From Massilia sp. NR 4-1 (GTDB lineage: Bacteria > Pseudomonadota > Gammaproteobacteria > Burkholderiales > Burkholderiaceae_D): a DNA stretch of 64,000 nucleotides. Location: assembly GCF_001191005.1 (NCBI RefSeq), contig NZ_CP012201.1, positions 2,976,001 through 3,040,000 of the forward strand, in the 5' to 3' direction. Shown piece after piece: positions 8,723 through 17,727 of the stretch. The notes beneath the pieces were generated by a model. The model ran no database searches, was not told the origin of the DNA, and was given only the letters and a program-made list of their open reading frames with translations. Numbering within the stretch: the stretch's first letter is position 1; each line of letters begins with the position of its first letter. Made by a program: the position numbers and the translations under genes.

Positions 8723-9670
8723 TCAGGTACCGCGCTTGCCCTTCATGCGTTCGGCTTCCTTCTCGGCGGCCTTGATGGCGGCCTGCTCGGCTTTGACACG
8801 CTCCGCTTCGATATGAATGGCCAGCGCCGCTTCGCGCGTTTGCGGCGTTTCCAGCGAGATGCGTCCCAGCGCGCCGCTGCGGTAATCCTGCAGCAGCATG
8901 TGCGAAGCCTTCTCGAAATCCGGCTCGCCGCCGCGCACGCGGTAGCCGCGCCGCATGGCGACGCCTTCCACCACGCCGATGCCGTCCAGCTCTTCCACCT
9001 TCAGGCCATAGCGCGCCTTCAGCAGCGCGGGGTAGCGGCGCAGCAGTTCCTCGGCCAGGAATACCGCCACCTCTTCCTCGATCAGCGCGTTGGCGCCGAT
9101 GGCGTGGCTGGCGGCCAGCATCAGGCCATCGCTCGGCATGGCGATCTTCGGCCACAGCAGACCGGGCGTGTCGATCAGCACCGTGTTCAGGTCCAGGTAG
9201 ATTTTCTGCTGCTGCTTGGTCACGGCCGGCTCGTCGCCCACCTTGGCCACGCGGCGCTTGAGCAGCGCGTTCATCAGCGTCGATTTGCCGACGTTGGGTA
9301 TACCCATGATCATCATGCGCAGCGGCTTGGTCGGCTGGCCGCGGTGCGGCGCCAGCGCGCGCACCTTGTCGATCACGCGCGCCACGTCGGCCGGCTTCTT
9401 GGTCGTCATGGCGTAGGCGGTCACGTCCGGATCGCGCTCGTAATGGGTGACCCAGGCCGCCGTGGCGTCAGGGTCGGCCAGATCGACCTTGTTCAGGATC
9501 TTCAGGCAGGGACGGCCGCGGAACTTGCGCAGCTCTTCCACCAGCGGGTTGCAGCTGGCCTCGGGCAAGCGGGCGTCCACCACCTCGATCACCACGTCGA
9601 CGTCCGCCATCTGCTCGGCCGCCTTTTTCTTGGCGGCGGCCATATGCCCCGGGAACCATTGGATTGCCAT
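8723..9670 (-). CDS. ylqF: ribosome biogenesis GTPase YlqF/RbgA family
   Basis: A 315-residue circularly permuted GTPase. The motif order is G4 (NKVD, about residue 68), then G1 (GIPNVGKST), then G3 (DTPGLLWP), as in YlqF/RbgA, which assists late 50S subunit assembly. The N-terminus MAIQWFPGHM is the family signature and sets the start at 9670, with AAGG upstream; a longer start at 9697 is less likely. The C-terminal helical domain (about 200-290) is followed by a charged Lys/Glu-rich tail. In gammaproteobacteria this role may be dispensable; its essentiality here is unknown. Confidence 0.88.
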   Translation of the reverse strand: MAIQWFPGHMAAAKKKAAEQMADVDVVIEVVDARLPEASCNPLVEELRKFRGRPCLKILNKVDLADPDATAAWVTHYERDPDVTAYAMTTKKPADVARVIDKVRALAPHRGQPTKPLRMMIMGIPNVGKSTLMNALLKRRVAKVGDEPAVTKQQQKIYLDLNTVLIDTPGLLWPKIAMPSDGLMLAASHAIGANALIEEEVAVFLAEELLRRYPALLKARYGLKVEELDGIGVVEGVAMRRGYRVRGGEPDFEKASHMLLQDYRSGALGRISLETPQTREAALAIHIEAERVKAEQAAIKAAEKEAERMKGKRGT

Positions 9671-9749
9671 CTTCTGCCTTCTAAATCTGTCGAACAATCC
9701 GCTATTTTACCGTTTTGAGGCGCCGCTGCCTATTTGCCCGGCAGGCTGC

Positions 9750-10679
9750 CTAGAGTTCCGCCAGGGTCTTGATATGGGCCGCCACGCTGCGGCCCAGCGC
9801 CGACAGGCTGTAGCCGCCCTCCAGGCAGCTGACGATGCGGCCCTTGGCGTACAGCTTGGCGATGTCCATGATCTGCCGCGTCATCCACACATAGTCCGCC
9901 TCCACCAGGCCCATGCCGCCCAGTTCATCCTCGCGGTGGGCGTCGAAGCCGGCCGAGATGAAGATCATCTGCGGCTGGAAGGCGTGCAGGGCGGGCAGCC
10001 ATTTTTCCTGCACCAGCTGGCGCACCGCCTCGCCCTTGGTATGGGCCGGCACCGGCACGTTCACCAGATGCTCGGAGATCGGATCGGCCTCGGTGTAGGG
10101 GTAGAAGGGATGCTGGAAAAAGCTCACCATCAGCGCGCGCGGCTCGTGGCGCAGCGACTCTTCCGTGCCGTTGCCGTGGTGGACGTCGAAATCGATCACC
10201 GCCACCCGCTCCAGGCCGCGCGCGTCGAGCGCATGCTTGGCGGCGATGGCAACGTTATTGAACAGGCAAAAGCCCATCGGTTCGGTGGGGCGCGCATGGT
10301 GGCCGGGCGGGCGCACCGCGCAGAAGGCGTTGTCGATCTCGCCATCGATGACGGCGTCGGTGGCCGCCACCGCGGCGCCGGCCGCGCGCAAGGCCGCCTG
10401 CCAGCTGTAGGCGTTGATCGAGGTGTCGGCGTCGATCGGATAGTGGCTCTCGCCCGGATACGGGCGGTTGTCGCGCACGATGGCGATGGCATTGGCCGTG
10501 TGGTTGCGGGCGATATCGGCCACGTCGGCCAGCGGCGCTTCGCGGTGGTCGAGGAAGGCGTCGATTTGCGCAGTAATCAACTGGTCGGCGATGGCCTGCA
10601 GCCGCGCCGGCGATTCGGGATGCCACTCGCCCATTTCATGGCGCTGGCAGTCGGGATGACTGTAAATTGCTGTGCTCAT
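9750..10679 (-). CDS. histone deacetylase-family (class II-like) amidohydrolase
   Basis: A 309-residue arginase/deacetylase-fold protein with the zinc and charge-relay motifs of HDACs: RPPGHHAR (tandem histidines), DFDVHHGNGT (Asp-x-His metal ligands) and SAGFDAHREDELGG. Bacterial homologues remove acetyl groups from polyamines or lysines, or are annotated as acetoin-utilisation proteins; the true substrate cannot be told. It lies divergent to the moxR operon, with a 73-base gap. Confidence 0.88.
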   Translation of the reverse strand: MSTAIYSHPDCQRHEMGEWHPESPARLQAIADQLITAQIDAFLDHREAPLADVADIARNHTANAIAIVRDNRPYPGESHYPIDADTSINAYSWQAALRAAGAAVAATDAVIDGEIDNAFCAVRPPGHHARPTEPMGFCLFNNVAIAAKHALDARGLERVAVIDFDVHHGNGTEESLRHEPRALMVSFFQHPFYPYTEADPISEHLVNVPVPAHTKGEAVRQLVQEKWLPALHAFQPQMIFISAGFDAHREDELGGMGLVEADYVWMTRQIMDIAKLYAKGRIVSCLEGGYSLSALGRSVAAHIKTLAEL

Positions 10680-10752
10680 GTCGCTTGTGTCTGTGTGCCT
10701 ATGGCGGTAATCTAGCCCTACCCCATATCAGCCGGGGACTTAACAGGATACC

Positions 10753-11673
10753 ATGTACGCCAAATTCCATAATGTTGCGCAGCAGGTTGGCCAGGTCATC
10801 GTCGGCAAGGACTTGCAAGTGCGGCAAGCGCTGACCTGCCTGCTGGCCGGCGGCCACCTGCTGGTGGAGGACGTGCCGGGCGTGGGCAAGACCACGCTGG
10901 CGCATGCGCTGTCGATCTCGCTGGGCCTGCAGTTCAACCGTATCCAGTTCACCAGCGACCTGCTGCCGGCCGACGTGGCGGGCATTTCCATCTACGACCG
11001 TGAGAAAGGCGGTTTCGCCTTCCACCCCGGCCCGATCTTCACCCAGGTGCTGCTGGCCGACGAAATCAACCGCGCCACTCCCAAGACGCAATCGGGCCTG
11101 CTGGAAGCAATGGAAGAGCGCCAGGTCTCGGTCGACGGCGTGACGCGCGTGCTGCCCGAACCGTTCTTTGTCATCGCCACCCAGAACCCGGCCCACCAGA
11201 TCGGCACCTTCCCGCTGCCCGAATCGCAGCTGGACCGCTTCCTGATGTGCCTCTCGCTCGGCTATCCCGACGCCGCCGCCGAACGCGCCCTGCTGATGGG
11301 CGAGGACCGGCGCAGCATGCTGAAAACGCTGCCGGCCCTGATGGCGCCGGCCGAATTGGCGGCCGCCCAGAAGGGCCTGCGCCAGATCCACGCCGCGCCC
11401 GCGCTGATCGATTATGTGCAGGCGCTGGCCCAGGCTTCACGCCAAAGCGGCGCCTTTGCCGAAGGCCTCAGCCCGCGCGCCGCGCTGGCGCTGCTGCAGG
11501 CCGCGCGCGCCTGGGCCGCGCTGGAAGGCCGCGACCATGTGATCCCGGAAGACGTGCAGGCCATGCTGGTGCCGGTCTGCGCCCACCGTCTGCGGCCGCT
11601 GAAATCGGCGCAGGGCGTGGCGCTGGGCAGCCGCGACCTGGTGCTGCAGCTGCAGAAGTCGGTGCCGCTGTAA
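10753..11673 (+). CDS. MoxR-type AAA+ ATPase
   Basis: A 306-residue AAA+ chaperone of the MoxR group. Walker A is VPGVGKTT at residues 41-48, and Walker B is LLADEINRA at 100-108, followed by sensor motifs (VIATQNP). The C-terminal lid is present. MoxR ATPases act with VWA or DUF58 partners to mature or insert cofactors in protein complexes. It opens a four-gene operon with a DUF58 protein, a transglutaminase and a lytic transglycosylase, a common arrangement in betaproteobacteria. The start is preceded by AGGA. Confidence 0.9.
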   Translation: MYAKFHNVAQQVGQVIVGKDLQVRQALTCLLAGGHLLVEDVPGVGKTTLAHALSISLGLQFNRIQFTSDLLPADVAGISIYDREKGGFAFHPGPIFTQVLLADEINRATPKTQSGLLEAMEERQVSVDGVTRVLPEPFFVIATQNPAHQIGTFPLPESQLDRFLMCLSLGYPDAAAERALLMGEDRRSMLKTLPALMAPAELAAAQKGLRQIHAAPALIDYVQALAQASRQSGAFAEGLSPRAALALLQAARAWAALEGRDHVIPEDVQAMLVPVCAHRLRPLKSAQGVALGSRDLVLQLQKSVPL

Positions 11674-11689
11674 GGACGATGGCCAGGCC

Positions 11690-12685
11690 ATGCTAGGCGC
11701 AGGCGCAATGGCGGCGGCAAAGCGGGTACGCGACCGCTGGCTGTTCCAGCTTGGCCCGCGCGAGGCGGGCGAAGTGCTGCTGGTGATGCGCCGCGTTTTC
11801 ATCCTGCCCACGCGCGCCGGCCTGGCCTTTTGCGGCCTGCTGCTCATCATGCTGATCGGCGCCGTCAACTACAACCTTGGCCTGGGCTTTGCACTGACCT
11901 TTTTCACCGGCGCCTGCGCCGTGGCCGATATGGTGATGACGGCGCGCAATCTGGGCTTGCTGCGCCTGGCGCCGGGCCGCGCCCAGCCCGTGTTCGCCGG
12001 CGAGGAGGCACAATTCGAGCTGCATCTGCATAATCCGGGACAGCGCGACCGTTACGCCGTCTGGCTCGGCTTCCAGGAACAGGGCGCACCGCGCCATGTG
12101 GCCGACGTGCTGGCCGGCGCCAGCGCCAGCGTGGTGCTGGCCGCGCCCACCACGCGGCGCGGCTGGCTGGCGGCGCCGCGCGTGCGCCTGTTCACGCGCT
12201 TCCCGCTCGGCCTGTTCGGCGCCTGGAGCTATTGGCTGCCCGACCTGAAGGTGCTGGTCTATCCCTTCCCCGAATACGATGCGCCGCCGCTGCCCACCAG
12301 CGGCGCGGCCAGCGAGGATGGACATGGACAGGTCGGCCTGGACAACTTCGCCGGCATCCGCAGCTACCAGCCCGGCGATCCGATGCGCCATCTGGCCTGG
12401 CGCCAGATCGCCCGCCTCGATCCCGCCAGCGGCCAGCTGCTGACCAAGCATTTCGAAGGCGGCGCAGTGGCCGAGCTGAGTCTCGATTTCGACCAGCTCC
12501 CGTCCACGCTCGATCTGGAGCTGCGCCTGTCGCGCATGACGCGCTGGGTGCTGGAGGCCGAGCAGCGCGCCCTGCCCTACGCCTTCCGCCTCGGCCCGCA
12601 GCATTTTCCGTCCGCGCTGGGCGAGGCCCACCGCGCCGCCTGCCTGCGCGCCCTGGCCCTGTACGGCAGCGAGGGGACGGCATGA
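11690..12685 (+). CDS. DUF58-domain membrane protein, MoxR partner
   Basis: A 331-residue protein with two adjacent N-terminal transmembrane helices (LAFCGLLLIMLIGAVNYNLGLGFALTFF region, residues about 42-75), then a DUF58 domain containing the hallmark GIRSYQPGDPMRHLAWRQIAR (about residues 222-242). DUF58 proteins pair genetically with MoxR ATPases and resemble VWA domains. The start at 11690 is uncertain; ATG at 11708 would lose six residues. A stray ATG at 11679 with a better ribosome site leads to a stop after five codons. The 3' end overlaps the next ATG by four bases. Confidence 0.82.
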   Translation: MLGAGAMAAAKRVRDRWLFQLGPREAGEVLLVMRRVFILPTRAGLAFCGLLLIMLIGAVNYNLGLGFALTFFTGACAVADMVMTARNLGLLRLAPGRAQPVFAGEEAQFELHLHNPGQRDRYAVWLGFQEQGAPRHVADVLAGASASVVLAAPTTRRGWLAAPRVRLFTRFPLGLFGAWSYWLPDLKVLVYPFPEYDAPPLPTSGAASEDGHGQVGLDNFAGIRSYQPGDPMRHLAWRQIARLDPASGQLLTKHFEGGAVAELSLDFDQLPSTLDLELRLSRMTRWVLEAEQRALPYAFRLGPQHFPSALGEAHRAACLRALALYGSEGTA

Positions 12686-14838
12686 GGCCCGGCGCCCCCG
12701 GCTCCGGCGCGCCGCAAGGCCGGCCACGCGCCCCGGCCCCTGGCGGCGGCGGTGGCCGCGCCACGCCGCGCGCAGCGCCCAGCCATGGCGCGCCAGCGGC
12801 GGGCGCCTTGCCCGCGGCCGCGCCGACGCCGGTGCTGGGCCTGGTGGCGCGCATGACGCGCGACAAGGCCGACACCCTGCTGCTGCTGCTGGCAGCGCTG
12901 ATGGTGCTGCTGCCGCACTTCGCCCATCTGCCGCTGTGGACCAGCATCACGGCCACGCTCACGCTGGCCTGGCGCGCCGCCATCACCCTGCTGGGCCGCC
13001 GCCTGCCGCCGCTGTGGATCCTGCTGCCGGTATCGGTGCTGGCCATGGGCGGCGTCTACCTGTCCTTCCGCACCCTGCTGGGACGCGATCCCGGCGTCGC
13101 CATGCTGGCCCTGCTGCTCGCCTTCAAGCTGCTGGAAATGCAGGCGCGGCGCGACCTGTACGTGGTGGTCTTCCTCTGCTTTTTCCTGCTGCTGACCGAT
13201 TTTTTCTACTCGCAAAGCATCTTCACCGCGCTGACGATGATGGCCACCATCGTCATGCTGCTGACGGCCCTCGTCACCTTCCAGTACACCGGCATCGTGC
13301 CGCCGCTGAAACAGCGCCTGCTGATGGCGGCGCGCATCTTCCTGGTGGCCGCGCCTTTGGGCCTGCTGCTGTTCGTCGCCTTCCCGCGCATCCAGGGGCC
13401 GCTGTGGGGCTTGCCGGGCGATGCGCGCAGCGGGCGCACCGGCATTTCCGACACGATGGCGCCGGGCAGCCTGTCCAGCCTGGCCGCCTCCGACGAGGTC
13501 GCCTTCCGCGTGCGCTTCTTCGATCCCCGGCCGCGCCAGGACCAGTTGTACTGGCGCGGCGTGGTGCTCAGCAACTACGACGGCCGCACCTGGACCCGCA
13601 GCGGCCGTCCGCTTTACCGCGGCGGCCTGCCCGCCGGCCTGAGCATCCACCTGCGCGGCCCCGGCATCCGCCACGAAATCACCATGGAGCCGAGCGGCAA
13701 GCGCTTCCTGTTCACGCTCGAATTCACCGAGCCGGATCTGAGCATTCCCGGCCAGCGCCTGCGCAACAGCGACGAGCTGGAAAGCTATGTGATGGAGCCG
13801 CTGCACGAGCGCCTGCGCTACCGCGCCAAGGCCTACACCGATTTCAGCCTGAAAGGCGAGGCCAGTCCGGCGCGCACGGCGCAGTGGCGCCAGCTGCCCC
13901 CGGGCTTCAATCCGCGCGCGCTGGAGCTGGCGGCCAGCCTGCGCGCCCTGGACGATCCGGCGGCGGCGGTACGCGCCGTGCTGCGCAAATTCCGCAGCGA
14001 ACCGTATCGCTACACCTTGACGCCGCCCGCCCTGGGCCGCGATGCGGTGGACGAATTCCTGTTCGCCAGCCGCGCCGGTTTTTGCGAACATTACGCCAGC
14101 GCCTTCGTCTACCTGATGCGCGCGGCCGGCATTCCGGCGCGCGTCGTCACCGGCTACCAGGGCGGCGAGCTGAATCCGGTGGACGGCTACCTGATCGTGC
14201 GCCAGTCCGACGCCCACGCCTGGGCCGAAGTCTGGCTGGGCGAGCAAGGCTGGCAGCGCGTCGACCCCACCGCCGCCGTCGCCCCGCAGCGCGTCGAGCA
14301 AAGCCTGGCGCGCGCCATCCCGGCCGAGCCGCCCTTCGGCCTGGAGGGGCTGGCCGGCCTGGTGGATTTGCAGAACGACCGCGAATCGTGGCTTTCCTGG
14401 CTGCGCTTTAATGCCAATGCGATAAATAATTCTTGGAATCAATGGGTCCTGGATTACAATCCAGAAAGGCAGCGAAATTTCCTTGCAGAACTAAATTTCG
14501 CGCTCGGCAACTGGCGCAGCGCGCTTGGCCTGGCCTTGGTGGCCCTGCTGCTGTTCGCCGCGCAGCGCCTGCGCGCCGGCCGCGGACGCGATCCCGTGGA
14601 CGCGGCCTACCAGGCGTTCTGCCGGCAAATGGCGCGGCGCGGCCTGCCGCGCGCGCCCGACGAAGGCCCGCGCAGCTATGCCGCGCGCCTCCTGGCCGCC
14701 GCCCTGCCCGAGGATAAAAAAGCTGCCATGAAAGAATTTCTGGAGCTGTACGGCGCCCTGAAATATGGCGTGCCGGACAGCGGTGGTCGAACCCATTCAG
14801 TCAAACGGCTGAACACCCTGTTGATGCAATCTCGATGA
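12682..14838 (+). CDS. TgpA-like transglutaminase with N-terminal membrane domain (DUF3488)
   Basis: This encodes 718 residues. A Pro/Gly/Ala-rich cytoplasmic leader of about 50 residues is followed by several transmembrane helices (about 60-240), a periplasmic transglutaminase-like core and a last helix near 615. The catalytic triad is visible: Cys468 (AGFCEHYAS), His512 (DAHAWAEVW) and Asp528 (VDPTAAV). The family is built like P. aeruginosa TgpA, whose periplasmic domain has transglutaminase activity. The start overlaps the DUF58 stop (ATGA) and its stop overlaps the next gene. Its substrate is unknown; a wall or envelope role is inferred from the following transglycosylase. Confidence 0.87.
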   Translation: MRPGAPGSGAPQGRPRAPAPGGGGGRATPRAAPSHGAPAAGALPAAAPTPVLGLVARMTRDKADTLLLLLAALMVLLPHFAHLPLWTSITATLTLAWRAAITLLGRRLPPLWILLPVSVLAMGGVYLSFRTLLGRDPGVAMLALLLAFKLLEMQARRDLYVVVFLCFFLLLTDFFYSQSIFTALTMMATIVMLLTALVTFQYTGIVPPLKQRLLMAARIFLVAAPLGLLLFVAFPRIQGPLWGLPGDARSGRTGISDTMAPGSLSSLAASDEVAFRVRFFDPRPRQDQLYWRGVVLSNYDGRTWTRSGRPLYRGGLPAGLSIHLRGPGIRHEITMEPSGKRFLFTLEFTEPDLSIPGQRLRNSDELESYVMEPLHERLRYRAKAYTDFSLKGEASPARTAQWRQLPPGFNPRALELAASLRALDDPAAAVRAVLRKFRSEPYRYTLTPPALGRDAVDEFLFASRAGFCEHYASAFVYLMRAAGIPARVVTGYQGGELNPVDGYLIVRQSDAHAWAEVWLGEQGWQRVDPTAAVAPQRVEQSLARAIPAEPPFGLEGLAGLVDLQNDRESWLSWLRFNANAINNSWNQWVLDYNPERQRNFLAELNFALGNWRSALGLALVALLLFAAQRLRAGRGRDPVDAAYQAFCRQMARRGLPRAPDEGPRSYAARLLAAALPEDKKAAMKEFLELYGALKYGVPDSGGRTHSVKRLNTLLMQSR

Positions 14839-15959
14839 AATTTTCCAAACCCCGTATCCTGGCCCTGACGCTGCTGGCCGCCGCCGTGGCCGCCGCCGCC
14901 CTGGTTCCTGCCGAACTGCTGGCCGCGCAAAGCAAGAAAGTCAAAAAAGCCGTCAAGGCCGTGGCCAAAAAGACGCCCGGCATCGATTACACCGGCGAAT
15001 TCGTGAATTTCGGCCAATGGAAGGAAGTGCAGCAATTCCTCGATGAAATGGTGGCCAAACACGGCTTCGAGCGCAAGGAGCTGGACGCCATGCTGCAGCA
15101 AGTGCGCTATGTGGATGCCGCCGTGCAGCTGGTGAAGCCGGCGCCGCCCGGCAAGCCGAAGAACTGGCACGCCTACAGCAGCCGCTTCATCGAACCGATC
15201 CGCATCAATGCCGGTGTGGCCTTCTGGAACCAGCACCGCGACACGCTGGCGCGCGCCGAATCGCAGTATGGCGTGCCGGCCGAAATCATCGTCGGCATTC
15301 TCGGCGTGGAAACCATTTACGGCCGGGATACCGGCCGCTTCCGCGTGATGGACGTGCTGACCACGCTGGCCTTTGCCTACCCGCTGGCGCCCAACCGCGA
15401 AGCGCGCATGGCCTTCTTCCGCGGCGAGCTGGAAGCGACCCTGCTACATGCGCGCAATACCGGCAGCGATCCTTTCGCCCTGCTCGGCTCGTATGCCGGC
15501 GCCGTCGGCCTGCCGCAGTTCATGCCCGGCAATATCGCCAAGTACGCCGTCGACTTCGACGGCGACGGCAAGGTCGACCTGCGCAACTCGCCCGGCGACG
15601 CCATCGGCAGCGTGGCCGCCTTCCTGGTCGGCCACGGCTGGCAGCGCGAACAGGCCGGCCCGCTGGTCTACACCGCGCGCGTCTCGCCCAGCCGCGCCTG
15701 GGAAGCCTATGTGAACCAGGGCCTGGAAGCGAAATACCGGCGCGAAGACTTGTCCACGGCCGGCGTCGTCACCACTTCCTCCTTACCGGAAGGCATGCTG
15801 TATGGCTTGGTGGACTTGCAAAACGGCTCCGATCCGACCGAATACTGGGTCGGCACGCCGAACTTCTACACCATCACGCAATACAACCGAAGCTACTTCT
15901 ATGCCATGTCGGTGGTGGAACTCGGACGGGCCGTCAGCTTGAGCCGAAAAGAGTTGTAA
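14835..15959 (+). CDS. mltB: membrane-bound lytic murein transglycosylase B
   Basis: A 374-residue enzyme that cleaves the glycan strands of peptidoglycan, leaving 1,6-anhydro ends. It has a signal sequence (ILALTLLAAAVAAAALVPA) and an SLT/MltB domain with catalytic Glu159 in VGILGVETIYGR. The stretch SYAGAVGLPQFMPGNIAKYAVDFDGDGKVDL matches the MltB family closely. No lipobox cysteine follows the signal, so it may be soluble in the periplasm instead of lipid-anchored as in E. coli. ATGA overlap couples it to the transglutaminase gene. Confidence 0.9.
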   Translation: MKFSKPRILALTLLAAAVAAAALVPAELLAAQSKKVKKAVKAVAKKTPGIDYTGEFVNFGQWKEVQQFLDEMVAKHGFERKELDAMLQQVRYVDAAVQLVKPAPPGKPKNWHAYSSRFIEPIRINAGVAFWNQHRDTLARAESQYGVPAEIIVGILGVETIYGRDTGRFRVMDVLTTLAFAYPLAPNREARMAFFRGELEATLLHARNTGSDPFALLGSYAGAVGLPQFMPGNIAKYAVDFDGDGKVDLRNSPGDAIGSVAAFLVGHGWQREQAGPLVYTARVSPSRAWEAYVNQGLEAKYRREDLSTAGVVTTSSLPEGMLYGLVDLQNGSDPTEYWVGTPNFYTITQYNRSYFYAMSVVELGRAVSLSRKEL

Positions 15960-16378
15960 GGAAGAGTAAAGAGTCTTGATATATTTCTTTGCAGCATGTA
16001 TTGTGCAATAGAAACAACAGCAGGTTTAAAGCAAATGCCGCATGGATGGTGTCGTGCGGCATTTCGGCATTTACTGCCTTATAATCAATGTTGCACAATT
16101 AACAAATCGTGACTTGTATTACCTTACCACAAAAATTGCGGTAGAATTCTCACACAATGTTGCGATAGGACAACGCACTTGAGAGCAATATGCTATTTTT
16201 TGTTGCTTTTAAGTACGAGCTACCCTGATGTTGTACAATTGTGTATATATTATGAAACTTGTTATCCCGGAATCCGTCCGTGTGTGAATTCGTTCCTCGG
16301 TGAAGGAAGAACATTAACGCAGCAAGATGAGCTCCGAGTGTTTCACCCTGCAGGACAACTTTACAAGGAACAGACGAC
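15960..16378. other. AT-rich gap upstream of the small HTH gene, with repeated TTGYRCAAT motifs
   Basis: No gene is visible. The stretch is clearly richer in A/T than its surroundings. It contains three copies of a short palindromic motif: TTGTGCAAT at 16001-16009, TTGCACAAT at 16091-16099 and TTGTACAAT at 16231-16239. These are spaced 90 and 140 bases apart. They are possible operators for the HTH protein encoded just downstream. Confidence 0.45.
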
Positions 16379-16714
16379 ATGACAAACCAAGTCGGTATTG
16401 ATATGAATAGCGAGTCGGAAGGCGACGATCTGCTGCAGTACAACCCTAACCGCCTGCTGGATACCCTGATCGAAAACCTGCGTCTGAAAAACGATGCCGC
16501 CCTGTCGCGCGCATTGGAAGTGGCGCCACCGGTCATCAGCAAAATCCGCCACCACCGCCTGCCGGTGGGCGCGTCGCTGCTGATCCGTATGCACGAGGTG
16601 AGCGATCTGAGTATCCGCGACCTGCGTTACTTGATGGGCGACCGCCGCAACAAGTTCCGCATCAGCGACAAGCAATTCAAACCAAAAGAAGGCGAAACCC
16701 CAAAAGCTGAATAA
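16379..16714 (+). CDS. small helix-turn-helix (Cro/CI-like) protein
   Basis: A 111-residue protein. Residues about 20-80 (NPNRLLDTLIENLRLKNDAALSRALEVAPPVISKIRHHRLPVGASLLIRMHEVSDL) have the layout of a lambda-repressor-like HTH: a helix, then a recognition segment 'ALSRALEVAPPVISKIR'. A charged tail ends KPKEGETPKAE. AAGGAACAG lies upstream of the start. The preceding 400-base AT-rich gap with repeated palindromes suggests self-regulation, which is inference. The regulon is unknown. Confidence 0.7.
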   Translation: MTNQVGIDMNSESEGDDLLQYNPNRLLDTLIENLRLKNDAALSRALEVAPPVISKIRHHRLPVGASLLIRMHEVSDLSIRDLRYLMGDRRNKFRISDKQFKPKEGETPKAE

Positions 16715-16723
16715 GCTTGGTTG

Positions 16724-16762
16724 AGCAAGCACCCTCCCCCTTATCCAGGGGAAGGGGGTGGC
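16724..16762. terminator. C/G-rich palindrome between convergent genes
   Basis: CACCCTCCCCCTT and AGGGGAAGGGGGTG can pair around a short loop between the HTH gene and cysM, which converge here. There is no clear U-run on either side, so the terminator role is only probable. Confidence 0.4.
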
Positions 16763-16773
16763 GCTCTGCTGAT

Positions 16774-17676
16774 TTATGCCGGGAACACGCCCGTGGATAA
16801 ATAGCGGTCGCCGCGATCGCAGACGATGAACACGATGGTTGCGTTCTCCACGGTCTGCGACACACGCAGTGCAATTTCACAGGCGCCGGCTGCCGAGATG
16901 CCGCAGAAGATGCCCTCCTCCGCTGCCAGACGGCGCGCCATGCGTTCCGCCGCGGCCTGTGTCACATACTCCACCTGATCGACGCGCGCCTTGTCGAAAA
17001 TTTTCGGCATATAGGCTTCCGGCCATTTGCGGATGCCGGGAATCTGCGATCCCTCTTCCGGCTGGGCGCCAACGATGCGCACCTCCGGATTCTGCTCCTT
17101 CAGATACTGCGACACGCCCATGATGGTGCCGGTGGTGCCCATCGCGCTGACGAAGTGCGTGATGCGGCCGTCCGTGTCGCGCCAGATTTCCGGCCCCGTG
17201 CCTTCGTAGTGGGCGCGCGGATTGTCGGCGTTGCCGAACTGGTCGAGGATGATGCCCTTGCCGTCCTTCTGCATCTGCTCGGCCATGTCGCGCGCATACT
17301 CCATGCCGCCGGTGCGCGGCGTCAGGATGATTTGCGCGCCGTAGGCGGCCATGCTCTGGCGCCGTTCCTCGCTCAGGTTTTCCGGCATCAGCAGCAGCAT
17401 CTTGTAACCGCGGATCGCCGCCGCCATCGCCAGTGCAATGCCGGTATTGCCGCTGGTCGCTTCGATCAGGGTGTCGCCCGGTTTGATGTCGCCGCGTTCT
17501 TCGGCCCGGCGCAGCATGGACATGGCGGCACGGTCCTTGACCGAACCGGCCGGATTGTCGCCTTCCAGTTTACCCAGGATGATATTGTTGCGGGCCGCCG
17601 CCTCGGCGCCGGGGATGCGTACCAGCTGCACCAGCGGGGTGTTGCCGATCGTATCGGCAATTGTCTTATAAGCCAT
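16774..17676 (-). CDS. cysM: cysteine synthase B (O-acetylserine sulfhydrylase)
   Basis: A 300-residue PLP enzyme that makes cysteine from O-acetylserine and sulfide or thiosulfate. The PLP lysine is Lys47 in NPAGSVKDR; TSGNTG (about residues 73-78) binds substrate carboxylate and GTTGT binds the PLP phosphate. The sequences IADTIGNTPLVQL and PEEGSQIPGIRKWP favour CysM over CysK. It stands between the small HTH gene and a GNAT gene, both probably unrelated. Confidence 0.92.
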   Translation of the reverse strand: MAYKTIADTIGNTPLVQLVRIPGAEAAARNNIILGKLEGDNPAGSVKDRAAMSMLRRAEERGDIKPGDTLIEATSGNTGIALAMAAAIRGYKMLLLMPENLSEERRQSMAAYGAQIILTPRTGGMEYARDMAEQMQKDGKGIILDQFGNADNPRAHYEGTGPEIWRDTDGRITHFVSAMGTTGTIMGVSQYLKEQNPEVRIVGAQPEEGSQIPGIRKWPEAYMPKIFDKARVDQVEYVTQAAAERMARRLAAEEGIFCGISAAGACEIALRVSQTVENATIVFIVCDRGDRYLSTGVFPA

Positions 17677-17727
17677 CTTCGTTCAGATTCGGTTCGCCAA
17701 AATAGCCATTTTAATCGTAGTCGCGCC

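Noticed and set aside
11679..11696. Start of the DUF58 gene at ATG 11679 with a good ribosome site
   Set aside because: It is out of frame and stops after five codons; translation must begin at 11690 or 11708.
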